Shown here: positions 45,373 to 58,080 of the stretch, piece after piece
Position numbering within the stretch: the first letter of the stretch is position 1
Layout: each line of letters starts with the position of its first letter
From: Linanthus parryae
Lineage: Eukaryota; Streptophyta; Magnoliopsida; Ericales; Polemoniaceae
DNA: 64,000 nt
Assembly: GCA_023055425.1 (NCBI GenBank)
Contig: JALGPY010000012.1
Span: 13,761,922-13,825,921, forward strand
Reading direction: 5' to 3'
The notes under the pieces: generated by a model
Databases searched by the model: none
Seen by the model: only the letters and a program-made list of their open reading frames with translations
What the model was told of the DNA's origin: nothing
Made by a program: the position numbers and the translations under genes

Positions 45373-46420
45373 TTAATCCAAGACATCTGGCTGCTTTCTT
45401 CCCCTCGGTTTCTCCCCTTCCACAACCTTTGTTTCTCCTAGCGCCTGCTTCTTCTTACTGGACCTCGGTGAAACCCCATTAGCAGGTAGGGCTATAAAAA
45501 TAACTACTCCATCCTTCTTTGGCCTTTTGGCTTCAGCCCAAACGTTTGAGTTCTCTCCCAAAGTTTAATCCCCCACCCTCCTTTCCAGACAAGGCCTATT
45601 ACTTACCTCCTTAAGTACATCATTACTCATATTAACAAAGATAAAATTAACTAAATTGCATACCCCCCCCCAGTTGAATTCATCCTTCAAAACGTCGCCA
45701 TTACTATCGTAAATCATCCTCCCGTTACGCTACCATTTTGCAATTAAAGCCCCATCGTAGTCATCGTTCCAAATGGTTCCCAGTTAATGATGAAAACGTC
45801 TGAGAATGCATTAATGTCTGCTCAGAATCCCCACTACTTAACGCGTTAGTTACTCGCTGCTCCGGGAACTGCATCGTCTCCACACTCAACCTCCCACGGT
45901 GATTCGGCCTCACCGCCACCTTAGGTCTGAAACCACCCGAGATCAGCAGCCAGGAGTGGTTAGACTAGAAAGGGCACTCACTGATTTGATGTGAGATATT
46001 TCCACATCTACTTTCTTGTTCTTCGTCCTCTTCAACGGCCTAGCCAACATAATTCAGACTCGGGTGCAAAGAACATGTTGCCCCTTTCTTTCATCCCCCA
46101 CAGCCTCCGCTTTGAGGAATCTCCCCAACTTTTGTCCGACAAATGTACCCGCTTCTTCATTCATGAGATGAGTCAGCGGTCCTTGGCTTTGCCCCCACAA
46201 TGGGAGATTGGTGAATACATACTTCAAATGAGGCACCGAAGGATCCCATTTTTGGACCTCTAAGACAACATCGTCGAAAGACCAAGGGCCCCCATCCGAG
46301 ACCCTCTCCATGAACGCAATAGAGTCAAACTGAACGAGAAAGAGGTTATCTCCCTCCTTTATGATAGAAAAAACCTCATCTTTACCAATTATTCGAAAAC
46401 TCCACCTGACTGAAAGGTGT
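45373..46420 (-). pseudogene. LINE ORF1 remnant (DUF4283-like)
   Basis: On the minus strand 46311-46054 reads GGPWSFDDVVLEVQKWDPSV, then LPLWGQSQGPL and VGQKLGRFLKAEAV. This is the layout of the DUF4283 domain in ORF1 of plant L1-type LINEs. After a stop the frame continues with MLARPLKRTKNKK (about 46040), also typical. A Lys/Arg/Pro-rich segment (45561-45373) could be the C-terminal part. There are several stops and no ORF2 (endonuclease/RT) here. Plant genes that captured DUF4283 are an alternative source. Confidence 0.55.
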
Positions 46421-47184
46421 TGTTGAACGTTGTGAATAAATCCAAGTGTAAAACCGGATCCTCTGATCCGGTACCACCAAAGCTACACTCTCTGTGCATC
46501 AGATCCACCGTGCCTATCTTTGGTATGTAGGATTGATTTTCCTGGATTGGGAATTGAATAGGTCCATCGAAGTAACTCTGAGGTTTCCGGAAGTAGTTAT
46601 TCATAGATATCTCCTCGTGGTACATGCTTCTATGCATCAACATAATCTGAAATAAATCTCAAGAAGACCAAGTGCAGAACAATTGAAAATAGATAAATTA
46701 TTGAAAAAAAAAACTGCCTGCGAATGAAATTAAAAACTAATCTAGCTTTCCCTAGTCCTCGAAAACCGTGCCAAAAAATTGGTAACATGGGATGGTGTGC
46801 ATGTTGTCTTTTAAACCACCAGTGCACGGTGTTTGCTGTACTTTTCCTGATACATTCTAGGTTTATATCGAACCCACGGGACTAGGGAACACATGACTCA
46901 TTCAAGCTATCAAATTGAAGTGATGACGATTTTGTTTGTTGATTGTTCTATAAAAAAATTAAAAAAATGTAATGTAGCATAAAAGTAGTGAAAATAAAGG
47001 TGCATTTGTGTGAAAGTGATACGAAGAATCAGGACTCTGCGAGGGATCCCTAGGGTATTCTTGTGTTTATTTGCTACCACTGAAATGCCAACCTAGTTTT
47101 GGATATTCAATCTACGGATCAAGGTGCTCTTTCCACGAACATTAAGTTCTAAAGCTTCCCTTAGCTCTGACCCATCATGACTGG
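46421..47184. other. Unassigned sequence left of the Tat-like element
   Basis: No supported gene. A minus-strand open frame (46643-46389) is unrecognised. The sequence up to ACTGG at 47180 resumes at 59407 after the insertion, so this is the pre-insertion locus. Confidence 0.5.
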
Positions 47185-47813
47185 TGTAGATAGTGCTTTC
47201 TGGACAGGAAGATCTTAGCCACGTGGCGACCATCCAGCACACCATATTGTGCTTCACACACACTGGATCACCAGCCGCGCTGATCCACGTGGGGGCTGCG
47301 AGACAGGGCCCTCGCACACCACCACACGGGACTTGTAGGGACTTAGTGGTTTGGAGGCTAGAGTAAGTCCTGTCGCGCGCGAGCGACAACCAAGCCCGCG
47401 CGCGACCCCTAGTAACTGCTTTTGAGAGATTTATGGCACGAGCTCCATAAACCCGGTCAAACCCGGTCAACCTCATAACGGTTCCGGTATACGTGGATAA
47501 CGTGCTGTAACGGTCCCTATATACGCGGACGAACGTGCCGTTGTGGTTAAGCTAATTAAGCCGCCATTGATGGGCGCATTAACCACACTGCAACGGTCAC
47601 ATTCTCCGTTATATATAGGATCGTTAACCCTTCCATACAAAAAGGGAAAAAACCACCTGAGATACGCGAAAGCTCTACCAAAATCCTATCTCTCTCTCAT
47701 ACAGTACTATTGCCTTACTCTCTCCCTACACACAACCCAACACTTCCTGTGTTATTTCTATCCTCTGCTCTTGGTGTATATTGAATTCTCTCTGCAGGAT
47801 TCTCTCGTACACA
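47185..47813 (+). repeat. Tat-like 5' LTR
   Basis: TG...CA bounds. Contains a CG-rich GCGCGCGAGC stretch and a TATATATAGG box (about 47610). A minus-strand open frame in it (47476-47093) is shared with the other LTR and is not a gene. Confidence 0.93.
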
Positions 47814-48142
47814 TTTGGTGAACCCGACGTGAAGCAAGCTGACGTGGCTACTGCAACATACAAAGGCTACATGGGACGGCCTCAACCCCAAGCTCAGTCA
47901 GCATGCGCTGGATTAAGAAGTATTATCCTTAACTCCTCTCATTACGTGCGTTAGAGTACAATGCCTACTTTATACTCTGTATTATTAAAGATTCATGCAT
48001 CTTCTCTCCCATATGAGAGAATTGTAATCTCACCTCTCCCATATGAGAGTGTTCTATAATAAAAGGCTTCTCCCAAATGGGAAGAACTTTATGATTTCAG
48101 CTGTCTTTATCGCATTATTTATTTCTTCATTTCTCAATAACG
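47814..48142 (+). other. Tat-like primer-binding site and leader
   Basis: TTTGGTGAACCCGACGTG at 47814 is the likely primer-binding site. About 200 bp on, two copies of the near-palindrome CTCTCCCATATGAGAG (about 48005 and 48035) and a CTTCTCCCAAATGGGAAGAA hairpin (about 48066) occur. Confidence 0.6.
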
Positions 48143-48825
48143 AAAGCCTATCCGCCGTGATAGCAGCATTATGCAAATACGATCTTAAGTGATCTTCAAG
48201 CCCATCCGCCGTGATGGCAGCACTATGCAAATATGATCTTAAGTGATCTTCAAGCCCATCCGCCGTGATGGCAGCACTAAGCAAATATGATCTTAAGTGA
48301 TCTTTAAGCCTATCTGCCATGATAGCAGCACTATGCGAATATGATCTTAAGTGATCCTCAAGCCCATCCGCCGTGATGGCAGCACTAAGCAAATATGATC
48401 TTAAGTGATCTTCAAGCCCATCCGCCGTGATGGCAGCACTAAGCAAATATGATCTTAAGTGATCTTTAAGCCTATCTGCCATGATAGCAGCACTATGCGA
48501 ATATGATCTTAAGTGATCCTCAAGCCCATCCGCCGTGATGGCAGCACTAAGCAAATATGATCTTAAGTGATCCTTAAGCCTATCTGCCATGATAGCAGCA
48601 CTATGCAAATATGATCTTAAGTGATCTTCAAGCCTATCTGCCGTGATAGCAGCATTATGCGAATATGATCTTAAGTGATCTCCAAAAGCCTATCTGCCGA
48701 GATAGCAGCCGTACTTGAGTCTAATATTAAGTGATTCCCAAGCCTATATGCCAAGATAGCAAAGCTATGCAAATGCGATCTCAAATGATCTAAAGGCTCA
48801 TCTGCTAAGATAGCAGCTCTTGTGA
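48143..48825. repeat. 54-bp tandem repeat array with a three-unit higher-order pattern
   Basis: About ten good units then two to three decayed ones. Each runs AAGCCCATCCGCCGTGATGG, then CAGCACTAAGCAAATATGAT, then CTTAAGTGATCTTC. Two variants alternate: A (CCCATCCGCCGTGATGG) and B (CCTATCTGCCATGATAG). Units 2-4, 5-7 and 8-9 follow A-A-B, A-A-B, A-B, pointing to 162-bp higher-order duplication. Since 54 is a multiple of three, a 184-codon minus-strand frame spans it. Confidence 0.92.
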
Positions 48826-50207
48826 ACGATTCCTATAATCTGCGAACCTATCTATTGGGTAGGACATCATTGCGACAGTGCAAAGTGCGAATACAACACT
48901 ACAAAAAGCGAAGTTGGCAAACACGCATGCGAAATTGTAGTTTGTTGTAACAAGAACAGCAAATCATACAAAGTGATTTCTTATTATGAGTCAAAATGAC
49001 TTACAAGTTATCTGTCTAGATAGCAGCTTACAAGCAAAAAGCTCAGACTGAGCTAATTACACGGCCAATATGGCTTACAATTCATCTAAATAGCAGCCTA
49101 CGGGCGAAAGTTACACAGAAGGGAAATCCTTACTGTAAAAGGATCGGCCTACAGGATCTAACAAAGGCTATGCGACATAATGGTCTGTGACCAAAGATCT
49201 GTCGCAAGTGGGGTCTTGCTAAAAAATGAACTTCCTACAAACGTCACAAAGGCTATGCGACGCCACCTTCAAGATCTCAGGATCTGACAAGGCCTCTGTC
49301 TGATCATCACCCCAAGAGATGTGCCTGAGGAAACACCTGTTCCGGCGTATGCGGCGGTGAAGAACAGGCAAGCAGCAACTCCTAGGGCAAGAGGCTCCTT
49401 GTCCACGGAGACGAGCACGATGGCTCGCCACCCCTAGTTCAAGAACGTGGAGGCAAGAAATTCTCCTCCGGGAAAGCTAGAGGATAAATCCGCTGTTCAT
49501 TACGAATCGGTAAGTAGGTCAGTACGGCGCTGCACCTCGTCGGGAGGCGGCCAGAAACACGACCTGCAAACATAATAGACGAAGAAAATTCTTCGAGCAA
49601 GCATAATGTATCGTGTGCATCTTCTTTATGATGGTTATGAAGATCAATAATTCTCGTAAAGAAGATCTTGGAAGCTATTTCTATGCACAAAGCACAAACT
49701 CAGGTCTCACAACTTGAAGTTGCCATGAATCAACGAAAGACAAGTGTTGAAGCCAGCAGTAGTAGGGACTCATGGCAAGCCACATTTTGGGATGAAAAAC
49801 CCAAGCAGTAGAAGGCAGGGTTTATATAGACCCAACGGTGACCCTTCAATTCTCTAGCTGAGTTGGCAAAGCTTGGAAAAGGGGGTAAGCATCAATCACT
49901 TACGCCTTGATAAAGGCAACATCCAATTACCCTACTAAAGGCTACGACGATTCGGTAGCATATCCTAATTAATGACGGAAGGTCATGATACGGATGGACT
50001 TCCCAATGAAAGTGTGCTTATCTGATAAGCAATTAGCGTGAAAATCAAGGCGGACGTATCGCTAGCTGATGTCATAATTCGAGCAAATCCCGGGAAGGGC
50101 AAAAAGGGCATTCAAGCCTTGATTAAAAAAAAGGGGGGGGGAGAAACCCTAGCAACATTACGATAATGTTTCATCATTTTGTTCAAACCAAATACATGCT
50201 ATTGTTT
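48826..50207. other. Tat-like interior between array and PMD gene
   Basis: Decayed relatives of the array unit (TAGCAGCTTACAAGC and similar) fade out by about 49100. Minus-strand frames at 49219-49690 are unrecognised. The 3' UTR of the antisense gene is probably here. Confidence 0.45.
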
Positions 50208-53200
50208 TCAAAATAAATCTTTGATCAGGGTGTCATCAGGAGAAAACTGAAGTGACAAATTTGTCACCTGTTCCACTTCCCGCTTCAACTGCTCGTAGTT
50301 GGTACTCATCTCATGGAAGAGCTTCACAGCCTCTTCAGCTTTCTGCCTTTGCTTCTCCACCTTCTGCTCCTCAGCTGCGAGGTTATGGAAGCCGTGTTTC
50401 AAATTCACAGCTGCGCGAATCTGGGTGACTCTGTTGACAAGGTACCCGAAGTCCAGCTTGCCTTGAACTTTGGCTTGAAGGTTTTGACACATGCTGAACA
50501 GCAACTGCGCACTCTGAGGAGAGATAGTCGCAGGTGTAGCCGCAGACAGTTGCTCCAGAATCCAGATGGCCTCGGTCAAGAACAGCCTTCTGTTGAAGGG
50601 CTCTATCTCCAAGGACCTCGCAAATGATCGAGGATAGGAGATACGCATTTGAACCAGCCAGTCCACGTCAGCTTGCTTCAAACCTAACAATGTTAATTCA
50701 AGTTAGAACATGAAGCTTGTAAATGCATAATGCAAGATGCGAACGACAATAATGGTAACATACCAGTTCCTTCAAGGATCTCGCGCAGGGAAGGAATGCG
50801 CACTACTGGGGCAACTGAAGACTGTCCTCGTTCCATTGCTCTTCTATCAGCTGCAAGCTCTAGCTCTTCATAATTGGCAGGAAGGGTATAGGCCGCACTA
50901 GGTGTGACTGCAGCCCCTACCTGCGAACTCCAAAAGCTCCATGCTTGAGGAATCTCTGGAGGCTCAATCCTTGCAGGAGGAATGGCAACAGTAAAAGTTG
51001 CAGCTCGATTATGGACGCCTTCAGATGCGAAGGGCTCACGGAACTCACGAGCGCTCATTTGAACATTCACATTTGCATGTGATCCTACCCCAGCCTCAGC
51101 AGCATCTGCTTCCATTTCCTCAGTAGCAGCATTGGTATCTTCCTCCATCAGCACGGTGTCAGCCTCGGCATCATCAGAAACTTCAATGACATCCTCTAAG
51201 GGCTCTTATGCGTACTCAGCAGCTGCGACGGGCTTCTCGACATAAGAGCTTCGCTATGGGACATAAGATGCAGAGGGTTGACTCCTCTGTTCCAGCATGG
51301 TTTCACCAGCATTACCCGCGGTACAAGACAAGACAATTTGAGGTAACCTGTATTAAGCAATATTTTGTTATTATTTTGATAAACTAAGAGCGAGCACCTC
51401 CACGCGTAGGTGGGATTGTAGCATCTTCGTCATATGCTAAGGACGCAATACCATGCCCTATTAATGTGTCTTCGTTAAGCATATCCTTAAGGTGTGCATG
51501 ACCTGGGGTGCGAAGAAACCAGTCATGATGATGATTGGGTTACTAAGCCTAGTTCACAAGTGTTGTTCAAATAATTACCTGAAGGTTCACCGCACTTGCT
51601 TACTAACCAGCGGCGAATGTCGGCTTTCGATAAGCCATGCTTTAATGCACCAACAATCACGTCTCTGTAAGTTACCTCAAGATTAAAAATCTCACCTTCA
51701 TTGCCGCCTGCGATCTCCTCAAAGTCTGCCTGAGCCTTCTCCAGAGCAGCCGCATCTTCTTCTTGAGCCGCATCTTCCTCATCAACTTGAGCAGCCGCAG
51801 CTTCTGGTACCGCATCTTCCTCATCGGTTTGACGCACCAAGTCGTCGACATGTTGCTCTTCTAGACTCCTTTGCTTTAAGCGTTCAATCTCCTCTTCTCT
51901 CGCTTCCTTCTTCTTTTAGCAGCCTCCGCAGCTGTTCTCCTAGACTCAGCAAGGATGTCCTCGTCTATGGTTTCGTTGGAAACACCAGAGTGAGAACCCC
52001 TCCTCTGCCTCTTGGCCAAAAGGCCGCTGATGGTTTCTTCATCATCATCTGCAAAGGAACAAACTGTTCAGTAAAGACTACGGGAATAAATATAATGAGA
52101 AGAGAAGTACGTTTGAGATACCTCCCGACTCTTTCTCTTGTATCTCATCTCTCTCTCCTTCTCTGACATCTTCGACTCTTTCTTCTTCTTCATCATCATC
52201 TCTTTCTCTCGCCTCCCTTCTCTGTTCCTCCTCTTCCCCCTGACCAAACGGAACAAAGGTCTCCACTGCGAGCTCTTTCCGCGCCTTGCTTGGCATGCGA
52301 CGCTTACCTTTATCCCTATAAGTAAGGGACCTCGCAGGAGGGGAAGTTGGAGCGCTCCTAGGGGAAGAGATTGTGATTCCCGTCTGCCTTGGTCTCTTTG
52401 ACCTTGGAGCAGCAGTTGCTGGGGGAGATGGATCGTTCCTAGGCAGAGACGGGGCTGCAGTATTGTCTATCAGCGAGTCAACAAATACGTCCATGACCTC
52501 GCGAATCCGGGCCTCAACTGCGGGAGCCATCCTCATTGCTAGCCGAACTGGTTCACCTTGCCTTCTCGCAGTAAAAATGGTGGTGATCAGCGACTTGGAG
52601 CGCTCACCACATGCGAACCTCCTCACATAGCACTGCAACAGAAAATGGAGCATAAGTTTCGACGCATCGGAATAAAGAAACTTAAAGCATGCGAAGGAGA
52701 TTGTTTACCTTGGCGAAGTCTTTGTTGTATTTGATGATATGCGAATCACCTTTATTAACTGCGGACATCTTTTCCTCAAGGATGGTGGAGGGACACAAGT
52801 GATTCTCGTGGTCCAGCAACGAATAGCAGCCATATTGGGTGTCGTCCAGGCTACAGTTGGGACGAAAAGGGAAAGAATTTCTCTTGATCACAGGACCTCT
52901 GCTTGGCCGAGGAGTTGACTGCGTCTCAAACCTTGTCTGCTGGGTATTCCAATAGGCGACCCAGTTCCTGGAGTAGCCACCTTCGCGGTTACCTGGGGGT
53001 TTCTCAAAGGGAAGGTTGCTCCTTAAAATTTTTTTGCACTCGCCAGACAGTAGTCGTTTGTAGCAGCCTCTTATGATGGACTGCGGCCAGATTGAGGGTG
53101 CCACCGCATCAAATCCAAACTGGGGAGAAACGCGAATAGGATCGACATCCACCGTGATCCTCTCGTACCTAGGAGTAAGCTCGCGAACATACTCCGCAAG

Positions 53201-54042
53201 AGCAGGAAGAGAGCCTCTTAGACACCAGCAGAAGAATTCGCGATAGCGCTCGTGGAAACGCTTCTCGCCCTCGAAAAGATCTTCCGAGAAAGCAACAGCC
53301 TTGGAAGGATACAATTTTGGGAACCATCGCACATTCTCAACGCGCATGGCATAAGGCCTAGCTGTAAACTCGTTGCGATCGTCGCATATCAGGCTCCAGG
53401 TACACTTAGGGAAGTGAGTTCTGAACCATCTCGCAGCCCTGCCGCTGTTAAGCTCCTCCTCCGCACCAGGGACGCACCACTTGCTGGGCTTAGCAGGAAT
53501 AGGAGCATAAGAGGGCCATTGCTCGAAGACCCACATAGTCAGGAATGCAATTTTAACATAGGTTAGCACGTCAAGGCGGCCGCGAGAATCTTTGGTTGCC
53601 ACAACCAGTTGATCTATTCTGTGGTACAAGGTACCCAAGACTAGTGGTCCAAGTGCGACTCTTTGACCAAGGGTCAGCTTCACAGCAAGGGGAAGGACAT
53701 GGTAGAAAACCCCATCATGGGGATGGCCATCGATTAGATACCTCGACAACCAGGCGCAGATAAAGGCACACAAAGTCAGATGGTACCCTTTCCCGTTCAC
53801 GTAATTCTTCGCTTTAGGGTTCTGGCTCAGAAGTTTCTTGGTGACGCTACTGTTCGCATAATCGCGAAAGAAGTACTGCACCCACTTGTTCCAAGTGTTC
53901 TTCGCAGATGTATCAACCAGTTGCCAGTCGGGAAGAAGTTTCGCAGACGTCCACCGAGTGGAAATTTTCTTGACTTCTGACAAGCACTCCTCCATTTGCT
54001 TGCAGAGAGAAAGTTCCGGATCAGTCCTCAAGGGACTCAGGG
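50208..54042 (-). pseudogene. Antisense PMD gene, C-terminal exons (second half of PMD plus coiled-coil/acidic tail)
   Basis: Continues the frame of 57451-57993 after the solo LTR. Exon 54042-52709 has the second half of a plant mobile domain: LTLCAFICAWLSRYLIDGH, VALGPLVLGTLYHRIDQL, VKIAFLTMWVFEQWPSY and YSRNWVAYW. Later exons (about 52633-52128, 52050-51566, 51500-51403, 51344-50763, 50688-50208) encode a basic, Pro/Ser-rich, then Glu-rich region and end in a coiled coil (EEQKVEKQRQKAEEAVKLF) with stop at 50208. Breaks: a frameshift near 51915 and two stops (TAG, TAA) near 51260 and 51210, both compatible with Gln codons hit by C-to-T. PMD proteins such as MAIN/MAIL1 act in silencing of transposons, and PMDs are also known inside transposons; the role here is unknown. 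Confidence 0.8.
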
Positions 54043-57000
54043 TGAAACAACCCGGGATCTCGGTTTAGGGTTAAAGAGACAATCGATAACCAAAAGTAGA
54101 ATATTAACTATTAAGATTACATTTCATCTAATAAATACAACAATCTTGAGAAGATAAGATTACAAATATAATGTGTTTGAAATAATCTATGTGATCTACT
54201 AAGTGATCTAACTTTAATTCGTCTCGATACGCGTTCCCATCCCCCACCTTGATTGATGACCTACGGTTTTAAAATGGCAAAAGCCGCCGCAGTTTTGAAG
54301 AAAATGATCAGTAAAAACTGAGTAAATACACACTACGGCATGTAAACCGATGAGTGGCACGCAAGAATAGTTTAAATAAACCAAGAGATTTGAAACATTA
54401 ATAAGTAAGAGAGTTGGGAATTCATGAACAATTATAAGTAATCACGTAGAGAGAACTTTTCGACTTTAAAACTTCAATAAACCAGGAGTATTAAAGGAAT
54501 TCTTAAATCAGTAGAATCTCCAGAATAAACAAGTCATTTTGAACTCATAACAATATTTATTCACGAATAGCATATGCTTTTCAAATCATTTCATATATTA
54601 GGGCATATCCAGAGCCACAAACAACATCAATAGAGTATACAACTTTCTTTCAAGTTCAGTTAACCGTTAAGTTTAGCTGAGGCATGTCCAGAGCCACCAG
54701 CAGGATCGATGTAGACAGAGCGATCACGAAATAATCACTAAGGGTTCCTTCTAGGGTCTATCAAACCCTATTTCACCCGAGCGTTAAGGGAGCCCATTCG
54801 TCAACCCCGCTCACAACATTAGCTAAAAGGCCTTAAGTGTCGACACCCCTATACCGTAGTGACCCTTACAAGTATAAGTAGCACTCTATAGCTCTATAAA
54901 ACCCTTGGCCTCAATATCTTGATACATTTTGGCTCATCGGGGGCGGATTTGTGAACATTAACGTTCTATCTAATAATAAGAAGCATTGCTTCAATGGTCT
55001 TAGCCATAAGAAAATGGAGGATCGCTTGACGCCTCCCATTAATAACAGTACTCTGTACATCGTCCTAAGTCTATTAGAGGTATTTTATTTCTTCTCTTTC
55101 ACATAACTAGAATCAGAATATCAACATTTCAAAATTAATTTCCGAGAGTTCTCAAAGGAGATGAATAAAATAGTTTAACAACATTCAAGTGGAAAACATG
55201 CATTCTCATACTTTTTCATATAATAAGCATTCATTTGAAAAATCAAACACATACACACATTTTGATATGAAAAGGTCGTACATATGTACTTACCACTGAG
55301 ATGAAGCACAATTAAAAGCAAGAAACTAAGTCTAGCACTAAGACGACAACCGCTCTCTCCTACGAGGTCGATGTCTACAATCACACGTATGACGTACTCG
55401 TTATAACCAATTTACAAATTTATAATAAAAATGCAAACCTACATGTCACATAGTTCTAAATGTCACTAATGCACATATAATGATGTTTAATTATCAAAAT
55501 AAGTCCAACAAAACACCTAGAAGTTCAAAAATTCAAGTTTTCTAAAAAATGTGAAACTACAATTCTGGACAGAATTGTAGCTCTGACTTTGGATCCATAT
55601 TTACCATATAAAATCATCTCCTAAAATATTAAAATTAATGTATGATGAACCTATATGTGTCTACTTTCATAAAAATCAAGAAAATCATGCATAGCTATTA
55701 TAAAACTCAAGTTACAAAAATAACAAAGACTGCTATGCAGAGACAAGTTTGGAAGAAAATTTCAACTTTGAAGAACAATTACTACTACTTGAAGAATAGG
55801 AAAAATGCCCATATTCTCCAGAATGAATTCCTTATGTGTCTAGTTTCATCACAAGAAAGATTTGGTGCCATAGGTTTCTGGAAATGAGATTTTTAACAAA
55901 AATGGTAAAACTTATCCAAAAACAGAGTTTCAGAAAACATGCAACTTAGAATGAGCATATATCCCCAACCAAAAAGGATATGGAGTTGAATTTTCTTTCA
56001 AAATGACCCTCTCTGAGTCTAGTTTTAGAATATGAAAGAGTTAAAAATTTCACAGAGACAAAACTTGGAGATAATCCATGTTTTTCCCAAACTGGTCAGA
56101 TTGTATAAACATGCATTTTTTTCAAAAATCAACAAGAATGATTCTAGTAGTACATGCAAGTTAAGAAGACTTAATTTTCACCCAAATAGCACCATTTTAA
56201 TCATAAAAATAACATTTTTACATGCTCTTGACACAAATTATCAAAAATCTATTGAGTTACTAGTGAAAAGAATATGACATTCACAACATGCATGTGGGTT
56301 CTAATGTGGGTTTCATGAAATAATCTAAAATTTGAGGTCAAACACATGATCTAACCATGGAGATGAAGAACTATGCATGGAATTGAAGAAATCAAAGATG
56401 AAATTTCATCAATCAAAGGTAAAGATGGACATGCAAGCATCAATTAAAGACTAGAATGAACTTTACCCCAAGATTCAAGAAGATGATGAGGAAAAGAATG
56501 CATTTGGCCTTTAATCCCTTAGAATAATTGTGTAAGAACACCCCTCCATGATGATACTAAGGTTGGACTCAAGATTTTCACAATTTAGAGCCAAGAAATT
56601 TGAGTTTTGATGAAGTTTTGTGGAGGTCAACCTCCAAAAACGGGTTTGAAGTTTGGAGAGAAGGAAGAAGAAGCTTGCACGAGTGTTCTTGAGGGAAATG
56701 ATGGAAAGAAATGAAATGATGGAGGAGGGGGTAGGATGGACTTGATGGAGATGGTAGTGTTGGTGGTTCATTGAGTGTAATGAGGATGTAGTGGTGTTAT
56801 TTTAATAGGAGTAGAAATGAAAATGAATTATTTTATTGGTGTTGACCAAAGTGATGGAGTGGGTAGTTGGTTGTAATTAGAAAAAAAAATAGAAGAGTTG
56901 TAGATGGGGCTAAAAAATTGATAGCCAAAAAATTAAGGGGTAAAAGAAATGCAATTAAAGAGTCTCCCAACACCATAGTTGGGGTAGAAATTAGAATAAC

Positions 57001-57445
57001 AAGAAAATGAAGGGTGACATGCAAATACTAGAAATTGAGGGTAACTCTAAAATTTCATATACAAGAGGGGTATAAATAGAAGATATCAAAAATTAAGGGG
57101 TAAAAAAATAAGATTTCTATTTAATACCTAACACATAAAAGTTAACTTTCATAAATTATAAAATTGCCAAATAATTTCCAAATAAATTACTTTGTTAATA
57201 AATGTCAAAATCCAATTTTTAGAAAGTTACAAGTATCTTCCAAGTATATAAAATGAGTTTCATATCATATTATCCAAGTTTACAAAAACTACAAAATAAC
57301 CTCAAAATAAATTTCTATATGACACCATTATACTTTAAAACTAAGAAGAAGTCTAGAAAAAGTTTGAAATATAAATTTCTCAAAATTTTCAAATATTTTT
57401 CCCAAAATGACCAAATAACCCCCAACTTAAATACGGGGTATTACA
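54043..57445 (-). mobile_element. Solo LTR (3.4 kb) of a Ty3/gypsy element
   Basis: On the minus strand it runs TGTAATACCCCGTATTTAAG to CCCGGGTTGTTTCA, with TSD CAGGG at 54038-54042 and 57446-57450. No internal LTR copy, primer site or pol frame was found, so it is best read as a solo LTR left by recombination. The large size and TGTAATACCCC start fit Tekay-like chromoviruses. Sequence is AT-rich and non-coding throughout. Confidence 0.82.
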
Positions 57446-57450
57446 CAGGG

Positions 57451-57993
57451 GATCCACCTCACCAACAGGAGAAAGATCGTACAGTATGTGCACATCTTCA
57501 AGAGTGGGGCAGCCTCGAATTCAGCAAAGTGGAATGTGTGAGTCGCAGGCGAGTAGCGCGACAGAAGGTTTAGAAGCATGGACTGGTCCAGCTTCACGGC
57601 AACACCCTTCATAGCACGGACTGCGAAATATATGCCAGCATTATTCAATGCGATGGCATGGTGGGTCAATACATGGTCGATCCACTCATCCATGAAGTCC
57701 AATTTCTGAACGAACGCTTGAGTGGCAATCGCAGTATGCGGGAAAAACCCATTTTCGACCCCCAATCGAACCACATCCTTGGAATCGATCAGTTCGAGCA
57801 TGGCGGCGTTAACAGGAGGGGTCAACGTTTGCAACTCTTCAGCAGGAACGGGGATTGGCAGGTTCTTCACCTTAACCCTAGCGTGATAAAAGTCTTTGCC
57901 ACCCAAATAGGGGGCTTTCTGCCATAAGGTCTGGGGAAGATCAGGTATTTCTTCGACCTCTTTAACGGTTTTGGTTCCTTTTGTCTTTGCCAT
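57451..57993 (-). pseudogene. Antisense PMD gene, N-terminal exon
   Basis: ATG at 57993 (MAKTKGTKTVKEVEE). The first half of a plant mobile domain is visible: WIDHVLTHHAIALNNAGIYF, then LLSRYSPATHTFHFAE, and in a shifted frame PTLEDVHILYDLSPVGEVDP. The shift is a one-base loss in the G-run at 57506-57509 (plus strand): five bases would give EAAPTLED. The frame runs directly into the TSD at 57450 and continues at 54042 when one TSD copy is kept. The exon lies antisense to the LTR element and begins about 780 bp inside its 3' LTR. Confidence 0.8.
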
Positions 57994-58080
57994 TCTTGCG
58001 GAAAAGCAAGAAAAAAGGGGGGAGAAATACACATACTTTAGTTCAATTTGAAGTTTGAATCTCAGTTCAATTTCGAGCAA

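Noticed and set aside
47093..47476. 127-codon minus-strand frame, also at 58741-59064
   Set aside because: Spans the Tat-like LTR edge; duplicated only because the LTR is.
48054..48608. 184-codon repetitive minus-strand protein
   Set aside because: Open only because the tandem unit is 54 bp, a multiple of three; no start context or homologue, so listed as a repeat.
48143..48825. CRISPR-like regular array
   Set aside because: Units are contiguous tandem copies without unique spacers, in a plant LTR element.
49219..49690. Two minus-strand frames of 70 and 83 codons
   Set aside because: No recognisable domain, no splice link to the PMD gene; could be 3' UTR.
55642..56277. Small Lys/Asn-rich frames in the solo LTR
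   Set aside because: AT-rich non-coding LTR sequence.
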